From positions 135,592 to 146,177 of the forward strand of contig MU646357.1 in NCBI GenBank assembly GCA_026770585.1: a stretch of DNA of 10,586 nucleotides. The letters run 5' to 3'. Positions within the stretch are counted from its first letter, which is position 1. Each line of letters begins with the position of its first letter. Positions 6,505-10,586 of this stretch are shown piece by piece. Origin of the DNA: Baffinella frigidus. Taxonomy: Eukaryota > Cryptophyceae > Cryptomonadales > Baffinellaceae. The notes beneath the pieces are model-generated. The model saw only the letters and a program-made list of their open reading frames with translations, was not told where the DNA came from and ran no database searches. A program made the translations under genes and the position numbers.

Positions 6505-6655
6505 AGCTCCTGATGATGCATCATCGCGCGGGCAGCGGCTCCACAGGAAGGACCCTTTCTACAGAACCAGTTCCGGTGTCCGCGTATGGTGGGACTTAAA
6601 CGAACCTAAAGAACCTAAAGGCTGCCCGCACGTCCGGGATGTGAGGCGGCGTAGC
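6489..6655 (-). pseudogene. Second copy of transporter 5' end, split by A5
   Basis: Matches 3802-3916: tttgaaatctcgagcggc, gatgatgcatcatcgcgc, gggcagcggctc, then after A5 gctgcccgcacgtccgggat and gtgaggcggc. On the minus strand the start region reads MMHHQELPLEIS, against MMHHHEPPLEIS in the other copy. The homology stops where the first membrane helix would begin and switches to the inverted repeats at 6446-6489. It is a duplicated gene fragment, too short to act. Confidence 0.75.
6546..6621 (+). mobile_element. Family A repeat, copy A5 inside the gene fragment
   Basis: Begins near ggaccctttctacagaacca and proceeds through gttccggtgtccgcgtatgg, tgggacttaaacgaaccta, to aagaacctaaag. It interrupts the segment that is continuous near 3870-3885 (ctagaggaaaggcgctgccc). 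The 5' third of the element is missing. Confidence 0.75.
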
Positions 6656-6673
6656 TCGTGGCCAGAGCAGAGG

Positions 6674-6911
6674 ACCTTTAGGTCCTTTAGGGGTTTTAGG
6701 TCCTCTAGGTTCTTCGAGCTCGCAACATAGGCGGACACCGGAAATCGTTCTGTAGAAAGGCCATGCTTCCATTTACATGTGAGGTTGTAAATTTTTGTAC
6801 CAGGATAACGTAACCAACCTCGTGACTGTGCTAATTTTGCCGAGTTACGTGACCAACCTCACGAAAGTTACTACACAAATGCACACTTGTGAAAAGGCCA
6901 TGCTTCCTTTC
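6674..6911 (-). mobile_element. Family A repeat, copy A6, interrupted by E1
   Basis: The tail ctttaggtcctttagg is extended by ggttttaggtcctctagg, then ttcttcgagctcgcaacata, ggcggacaccgg, gaaaggccatgcttcc. E1 (6771-6892) follows, then aaaggccatgcttcctttcg resumes. Homology to A ends near 6911. Confidence 0.85.
6771..6892 (+). mobile_element. Element E, copy E1, with 15-bp target duplication
   Basis: It is flanked by aaaggccatgcttcc at 6756-6770 and 6893-6907. Removing 122 bp plus one 15-bp copy restores continuous family A sequence. The ends atttacatgtgaggttgtaa and tacacaaatgcacacttgtg are imperfect inverted repeats. Inside are two direct repeats, acgtaaccaacctcgtga and acgtgaccaacctcacga. 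An inverted copy is at 10033-10152. Confidence 0.9.
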
Positions 6912-7009
6912 GAGGAACACAGCCACGAACCGTCAAGATCGGGATACGTCGCCACGTGTTTTAGTTTCCGGGATTTTGAAAACTCCTCCGGTTACGAGTC
7001 TTGACCAGT

Positions 7010-7083
7010 TTTAGGTCCTTTTGGTTCTTCGAGCTCCCAACATAGGCAGACACCGGAACTGGTTCTGCAGAAAGGCCATGCTT
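7010..7083 (-). mobile_element. Family A repeat, copy A7
   Basis: Contains tttaggtccttttggttc, ttcgagctcccaacataggc, agacaccggaactgg, ctgcagaaaggccatgct. Its 5' end stops at gcatgg and 57 bp later A8 starts in the opposite orientation, giving a tail-out inverted pair like A2/A3. Confidence 0.85.
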
Positions 7084-7140
7084 TAATCACATGCCCAATG
7101 AGGATCCCTTTAGCCGGTTTCTGCCGCGATCCTTCTGCAC

Positions 7141-7240
7141 CGGGGGCCCTGATGTGGTCCGGAAGGAAGCATGGCCTTTCTGCAGGATAAGTTCCGGCGT
7201 CCGCCTGTGTTGGGAGCTCGAAGAACCCAAAGGACCTAAA
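7141..7240 (+). mobile_element. Family A repeat, copy A8, full length
   Basis: Starts cgggggccctgatgtggtcc, the same 5' edge as A3, then ggaaggaagcatggcctttc, ctgcaggataag, ttccggcgtccgcctgtg, ttgggagctcgaagaaccc, aaaggacctaaa. A9 follows directly. Confidence 0.88.
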
Positions 7241-7328
7241 AAAAGGGAGCATGGTTTTTCTGCAGAACAAGTTCCAGTGTCCGCCTACGTTGGGAGCTTG
7301 AAGAACCTAAAGTAAAGGACCTAAAGGA
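7241..7328 (+). mobile_element. Family A repeat, copy A9, head-to-tail with A8
   Basis: Begins gggagcatggtttttctgc, then ttccagtgtccgcctacg, ttgggagcttgaagaaccta, with a tail aagtaaaggacctaaagg that is longer than usual. Confidence 0.85.
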
Positions 7329-7511
7329 ATCAGACGGAAGACGTCCCGAATAAAGGCCCCACCTGCAATATCTCTCAAGTGGCGAGTACATGTAGGACTT
7401 ATTGGGGGTCAATTTTGACCCCTCCCACTACTTAAAGGATAGCATCCCTCAGCACCCCTGGCGATACAAACCCCTGTTCTCCTCAGTGAAGCTTTCCTCG
7501 CACACGATGTC
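7329..7511. other. Non-genic stretch, no structure recognised
   Basis: No repeat copy, palindrome or supported reading frame found here. Confidence 0.4.
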
Positions 7512-7632
7512 TACAGGGTTACCTCAATCACAAAAAAACGCCTCCTCCTAGGACCCTACAGTAGGCCTATGCCGAGGGCCCTAGGTGGTCCTATGGGGGG
7601 TGGCGCTTTCTTATGAGCGAGGCACCCCTGTA
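7512..7632. mobile_element. Family B hairpin, copy B4, worn left arm
   Basis: The left end tacagggttacctcaatcac is degraded, while the right arm ctttcttatgagcgaggcac, then ccctgta, is intact. The core is cctaggaccctacagtaggc ... gccctaggtggtcctat. tgtc stands directly outside both ends (7508-7511 and 7633-7636), a possible 4-bp duplication. Confidence 0.8.
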
Positions 7633-7643
7633 TGTCTGTGCAG

Positions 7644-7753
7644 TACAGGGGTACCTCGCTCATAAGAAACTGCCCCCCCCCCTAGGGACCACCGTAGGGC
7701 CCTAGGCATAAGCCTACTGTAGGGTCCTAGGGGGCGAAGGTTTCTTATGAGCG
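7644..7753. mobile_element. Family B hairpin, copy B5, right end lost at D2
   Basis: The left arm tacaggggtacctcgctcat is intact. The right arm gtttcttatgagc stops and is followed by gtatcccctcttcacgagc, the start of D2. The core is typical, between C- and G-runs. Confidence 0.82.
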
Positions 7754-7902
7754 TATCCCCTCTTCACGAGCCTCTGCACTGGAGAGCGAAACGCGATCCG
7801 AAAGCAAACATGCTTTCTTTGCAGTCCTTTCTACGGAAGGGCGTGTCGTTGGGCTATATAAAGTTAGATGTTGGGAGAAATTAAAACCTCAAGGACCTAA
7901 AG
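7754..7902 (+). mobile_element. Family D repeat, copy D2
   Basis: Reads gtatcccctcttcacgagc, ctctgcactggagagcgaaa, cgcgatccgaaagc, tgcagtcctttctacgg, gggcgtgtcgttgggct, then atgttgggagaaattaaaac and aaggacctaaag. It has an extra atataaagttag-like piece before atgttggg compared with D1 and D3. Confidence 0.82.
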
Positions 7903-8028
7903 AGGAACCCTTGTAGCTGGTCTCAGGTTGCGAGCCTGGGTTGTGAAATAAGGTTGTGAAACGCCAGTTGCCTAGGCTCGTAACCTTAAGACCCCCCCCT
8001 CCCCCCCGAGACGCCCGTGCCTCCCGTG
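7903..8028. other. Short spacer with C-rich tract
   Basis: Contains a run of C with two T interruptions near 7988-8007. No gene or repeat copy recognised. Confidence 0.4.
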
Positions 8029-8083
8029 AAGATCCTTGAGGTCCTTGAGGTTCTTCGAGCTCCCAACATAGGCGGACACTGGA
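8029..8083 (-). mobile_element. Family A repeat, truncated copy A10
   Basis: Tail ccttgaggtccttgagg, then ttcttcgagctcccaacata and ggcggacactggaac, where it stops and A11 begins in the same orientation. Confidence 0.8.
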
Positions 8084-8165
8084 ACCTTTAGGTCCTTTAA
8101 GTTCTTCGAGCTCCCAACATAGGCGGACACCGGAACTGGTTCTGTAGAAAGGCCGAGCATCCCTC
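8084..8165 (-). mobile_element. Family A repeat, copy A11, tandem to A10
   Basis: ctttaggtcctttaagttc, ttcgagctcccaacataggc, ggacaccggaactgg, tctgtagaaaggccgagcat. The 5' end diverges after ggaaggc-like sequence. Confidence 0.82.
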
Positions 8166-8273
8166 GGAGACAGACTGAGCGGGGTACAACATGGACCGAT
8201 CATAGTCTGGTAATGGCACGGGTTAGGCAATAACGGCGAACCCTCTTCAATGAATTCAGTAATCAGTAATCAG

Positions 8274-8332
8274 GTCCTTGAGGTTCTTCGAGCTCCCAAC
8301 ATAGGCGGACACTGGAACTTATCTGCTGAAAG
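8274..8332 (-). mobile_element. Family A repeat, copy A12
   Basis: aggtccttgaggttcttcga, gctcccaacataggcggaca, ctggaacttatctgctgaaag. 5'-truncated. Confidence 0.8.
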
Positions 8333-8382
8333 AGGCGGTGGTCGGAACTCTTTTGTTTGAATTCTCACACGAGCGACTCCCC

Positions 8383-8504
8383 TACAGGGGTACCTCGCTC
8401 ATAAGAAACCGCCCCCCCCCCTAGGACCACCATAGGGCCCTAGGCATGGTCCTACTGTAGGGTCCTAGGGGGGGGCGGTTTCTTATGAGCGAGGTACCCC
8501 TGTA
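8383..8504. mobile_element. Family B hairpin, copy B6, with target duplication
   Basis: Both ends are intact (tacaggggtacctcgctcat ... atgagcgaggtacccctgta) and the arms are almost exact. agcgactcccc lies immediately outside at 8372-8382 and 8505-8515 (13 bp if the following ta is counted). This is the cleanest family B insertion and defines its ends. Confidence 0.9.
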
Positions 8505-8627
8505 AGCGACTCCCCTAAGGGGGTCACCTAGGTTTGACACCCAGCTCTTGGAGCCATTAGGACAGGCCAGCCTCGGCGCACATCCCGACCGAGTCGGAGG
8601 CTTCCCCCCACACGTGGAGACGCCCGC

Positions 8628-8748
8628 TACAGGGGTACCTCGCGCATGAGAAACTGCCTCCTCCTAGGACCATACAGTAGGACTATGCCTAGGGCCCTAT
8701 GGTGGTCCTAGGGGGGTGGCAGTTTCTTATGCGCGAGATAACCCTGTA
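8628..8748. mobile_element. Family B hairpin, copy B7, covarying arms
   Basis: The left arm tacaggggtacctcgcgcat and the right arm tatgcgcgagataaccctgta both differ from the usual ctcgctcat/atgagcgag at the matching base pair, so pairing is kept. The core is ctaggaccatacagtaggac ... gccctatggtggtcctagg. Confidence 0.87.
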
Positions 8749-9080
8749 CCCCCGTGGTAGGAGGTGGAGTTAGAATCCATCCGGGAAAAGCTCGTAAGAG
8801 CGGCCGACACGGGGTACAGTATGTGGCACAATGCGTCGAGCATGTGCGGCGCTGACGCTGTTTGTTTGGCAATAAATCATCAATCTCTGTACCCCCGTGA
8901 TCAAGCCCGTGATCAAGTCGTGATTAAAGCGAGGATCCCTCGAGTCCCTGAGACCCCGCTTGGGAGGAGAGCGGCCGCAGAGGCCAAGGCCCGACGCACA
9001 AGCGAGACCAAAGATACCGTTCACTAGTCAACCCCCGAGGCTCGTCACCTGTCCGACCGAGGCTCACATCCCCTGTCTTC
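8749..9080. other. Non-genic or unrecognised stretch with small repeats
   Basis: ctgtacccccgtg occurs at 8744-8756 (running out of B7) and 8887-8899. Three cgtgatcaag-like units follow at about 8897-8926. Open frames of 84-87 codons occupy nearly the same bases on both strands (plus 8764-9027, minus 9024-8770). I recognise neither and see nothing to favour either as a gene. Confidence 0.45.
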
Positions 9081-9215
9081 CACCAACCCTCACAGTCTGG
9101 GCAAATCGGGAAATATGGCTCCAAAAATCCCCTTGCAGGCCGTCGGATTCCGACGGCCTCCAAGGGGGTTTGGTGTTTTTGACTTTTCGATTTGCCCAAG
9201 TTGTGAGGGTTGGTG
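9081..9215. mobile_element. Foldback element J, copy J2
   Basis: The termini caccaaccctcac and gtgagggttggtg are identical to J1, as is gggcaaatcg just inside. The centre is a hairpin, ggccgtcggattccgacggc, with flanking ccccttgcag/ccaaggggg. The interior is diverged from J1 although the ends are kept. Confidence 0.85.
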
Positions 9216-9287
9216 GTTCTTCTTCTTTATGACCCTCAGAAAAGACTTCGAGAGGCCCCCCCAGCCTTTTGAAAAGTGATCAACTTA
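9216..9287 (+). repeat. Diverged direct duplication flanking B8
   Basis: tcttcttctttat ... ctc ... gaaa ... gaggccc ... cagcctt ... gagtgat-like order here resembles 9475-9541 (tcttcctcttctttatta ... cagccttgagttgagtgat). Roughly 65 bp, by eye about 70% similar. Confidence 0.5.
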
Positions 9288-9288
9288 C

Positions 9289-9410
9289 TACAGGGGTACC
9301 TCGCTCAAAAGAAACAGCGCCCCCCTATGACCCTACAGTAGGGACCATGCCTAGGGTCCTACGGTGGTCCTAGGGGGGTGGGCGTTTCTTATGAGCGAGG
9401 TTCCCCTGTA
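9289..9410. mobile_element. Family B hairpin, copy B8
   Basis: The left end tacaggggtacctcgctcaa and the right end atgagcgaggttcccctgta, with the core ctacagtagggaccatgcc ... tacggtggtcctagg. tac/cta words on both sides leave the duplication unclear. Confidence 0.85.
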
Positions 9411-9474
9411 CTACTCTAATACCGCGATGCGGCGGGCGGGTTTGACTCCCTTCCATACGGAAGAGTGCCTGTCT

Positions 9475-9541
9475 TCTTCCTCTTCTTTATTACTCTCGAA
9501 ACAGGTCCTAGATAGGCCCTTCAGCCTTGAGTTGAGTGATA
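9475..9541 (+). repeat. Second copy of the 9216-9287 duplication
   Basis: See 9216-9287. Downstream at 9590-9602 is a run of 13 C. Confidence 0.5.
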
Positions 9542-9631
9542 CAATGTCTATGAGCCTCAAGAACGAGCCCGCACCGTTTCGAAACACGACCCCCCCCCCC
9601 CCGCGAAACCCTCCACCTGCACTCCCTCTGG

Positions 9632-9663
9632 TACAGGGGTACCTCGCTCATAAGAAACCGCCC
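9632..9663. mobile_element. Family B left arm only, B9
   Basis: tacaggggtacctcgctcat then aagaaaccgccc stops where palindrome C begins (tagttttgctcg). The core and right arm are missing. Confidence 0.82.
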
Positions 9664-9911
9664 TAGTTTTGCTCGTGTGTCTCGCTAAGGTGCTGACGCT
9701 GGCCCGTTTTAGAATGCCCTCACCCGGCGCTGATGTACAGGGGTACCTCGCTCATAAGAAACCACCCCCCCCCCTAGGACCCTACAGTAGGGCCATGCCT
9801 AGGGGGGGGGCGGTTTCTTATGAGCGAGGTACCCCTGTACATCAGCGCCGTGCGAGGGCATTCTAAAACGGGCCAGCGTCAGCACCTTGGCGAGTCACAC
9901 GAGCAAAACTA
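9664..9911. mobile_element. Large nested palindrome C with B10 at its centre
   Basis: The left arm 9664-9734 (tagttttgctcgtgtg ... ggtgctgacgctggcccg ... cggcgctgatg) is repeated inverted at 9842-9911 with about four mismatches. Between them, with no gap in the symmetry, sits a complete family B hairpin (about 9735-9841, ends tacagggg and cccctgta). Total about 248 bp. It begins exactly at the break of B9. Confidence 0.88.
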
Positions 9912-9913
9912 CA

Positions 9914-10003
9914 ATGCCCTTTCTGCAGATCTTTTCTACGGAAAGGCGTGTCGGTGGGCTATGTTGGGAGAAATCAAAACCTAGAGGACCTAACGGAATG
10001 CTA
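9914..10003 (+). mobile_element. Family D repeat, copy D3, 5'-truncated
   Basis: aatgccctttctgcagatc, ttttctacggaaaggcgtgt, cggtgggctatgttgggaga, aatcaaaacctagaggacc. It starts at the right edge of palindrome C and lacks the ttcacgagcctctgcac part. Confidence 0.8.
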
Positions 10004-10032
10004 GAGGGGCCTGTTTAAAACAGTTTGCTTTT

Positions 10033-10152
10033 ACAAGTGTGCATTTGTGTAGTAACTTTCGTGAGGTTGGTCACGTAACTCGGCAACATTAGCACAGGCA
10101 CGAGGTTGGTTACGTTATCCTGGTACAAATATTTACAACCTCACATGTAAAT
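10033..10152 (-). mobile_element. Element E, copy E2
   Basis: Inverted copy of 6771-6890: acaagtgtgcatttgtgtag, taactttcgtgaggttggtc, acgtaactcggc, acgaggttggttacgttatc, ctggtacaaat, caacctcacatgtaaat. Differences are few. No clear duplication at its flanks. Confidence 0.87.
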
Positions 10153-10201
10153 AGCGTGCTCAAGTGGAGTGGCGATCACCCTCACAGAAGCCTCTCGTGC
10201 G

Positions 10202-10334
10202 CCAAGACAGAATCTGTCCCGCTAGCTTAGGCTCCCCACGCGGAAGGTAAGGGTGTGTATGCTATTTTAGGCATCAAATGATGCTATCTTACGCCTTTTT
10301 ATCCGGACATATTCTAGTATGGTCCGAGATGAAA
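10202..10334 (-). mobile_element. Element P, copy P2
   Basis: Inverted copy of 2210-2342: ccaagacagaatctgtcccg, ctagcttaggctccccacgc, ggaaggtaagggtgt, gctattttaggcatc, gatgctatcttacgcc, gtatggtccgagatgaaa. Confidence 0.87.
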
Positions 10335-10344
10335 TCGTCTCGGC

Positions 10345-10551
10345 GGTGCTTCAGGTTCTATCCCTCAAGTGCTCAGTAGGCTCATACACCCTACGGTAGG
10401 GCCCTAGGACCTGCCTAGGGCTTCCACGGGCGATTATTCGCCCGTTGGTCACTTGAGTGATAGGTTCTTTAACTCCCCCCACAGGCGGGCACTGGAACTT
10501 ACCTGCAGAGAAGCCATGCTTCCTTTCGGACCACATCAGCCCCCCCCCCGG
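10345..10551 (-). mobile_element. Family A repeat, copy A13, interrupted by I2
   Basis: The tail piece gcttcaggttc precedes I2. After it come ggttctttaactcccccc, caggcgggcactggaac, ttacctgcagagaagccatg, cttcctttcggaccacatca and the C-run ending ccgg, the usual 5' edge. It contains ctgcaggtaagtt on the minus strand, a splice-donor-like string. Confidence 0.82.
10359..10462 (-). mobile_element. Element I, copy I2, inside A13
   Basis: Ends tatccctcaagtg and cacttgagtgata. The core ccctacggtagggccctagg, then acctgcctagg, is the complement of I1. aggttct stands across both junctions (10353-10359 and 10462-10468), a duplication of 5-7 bp depending on the end chosen. Confidence 0.85.
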
Positions 10552-10586
10552 TGAAGTGGATCCGGGCCACACGGAGGCAGCACCAC

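Noticed and set aside
7889-8230. 113-codon minus-strand frame with repeated SGVRLCWELEE
   Set aside because: It is the tandem A10/A11 copies read through; no family match.
8764-9027. 87-codon plus-strand frame outside clear repeats
   Set aside because: Not recognised, and an equally long frame covers the same bases on the minus strand; no support for either as a gene.
5011-9840. Family B cluster as a CRISPR-like array
   Set aside because: Repeats are inverted hairpins with conserved centres and irregular spacing, with no unique equal-length spacers and no cas genes.

Overview
The window looks like repeat-dense nuclear DNA from a eukaryote, most likely a unicellular alga or other protist. 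It shows no bacterial operon layout, no ribosome-binding-site pattern, and no rRNA, tRNA or CRISPR array that I can see. The only protein-family signal is a broken, GC-rich fragment of a major-facilitator (SLC43/FMP42-like) transporter on the minus strand at about 3250-3839. Its possible exon-intron look and the style of its first membrane segment fit a photosynthetic protist, but the lineage is an inference from one fragment.

Almost everything else is short non-autonomous repeats, mostly foldback (hairpin) elements. I group them by letter. Family A (about 13 copies, ~105 bp full length) runs from a G-run to an 'acctaaagg' tail; D (3 copies) is a diverged relative. Family B (8 two-armed copies, 2 single arms) is a ~115 bp hairpin with ends tacagggg/cccctgta. 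Families with two copies are E, G, I, J and P. Single hairpins are C, F, H, K, L, M, S, U, V and W. No transposase, reverse transcriptase or integrase is recognisable, so any mobilising enzyme must lie elsewhere.

Layout: 1-1160 holds A1, G1, H, U and I1. 1200-1960 is an unbroken run of palindromes J1, K, L, M. 1990-3170 has direct repeats, P1 and three perfect or near-perfect short palindromes. 3250-3920 is the transporter fragment and its upstream flank. 4000-4680 holds G2, F and D1. 5010-5345 is a cluster of B elements. 5640-6165 is a 21-bp minisatellite invaded by A elements. 6440-6660 is a second, diverged copy of the transporter 5' end, itself split by an A element. 6670-7330 holds A elements and E1. 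7510-8750 holds B, D and A copies. 9080-9911 holds J2, B8 and the nested palindrome C/B. 9914-10551 is a chain D3-E2-P2-I2-A13.

The most informative features are insertions whose pre-insertion sequence can be read from the flanks: A3 in the minisatellite (8-bp duplication, exact register), E1 inside A6 (15-bp duplication), B6 (11-13 bp duplication) and I2 inside A13 (about 5-7 bp). The duplication lengths differ by family. The two arms of the B hairpins also change together between copies. Many open reading frames in the window are translations of repeats A and B and should not be taken as genes.
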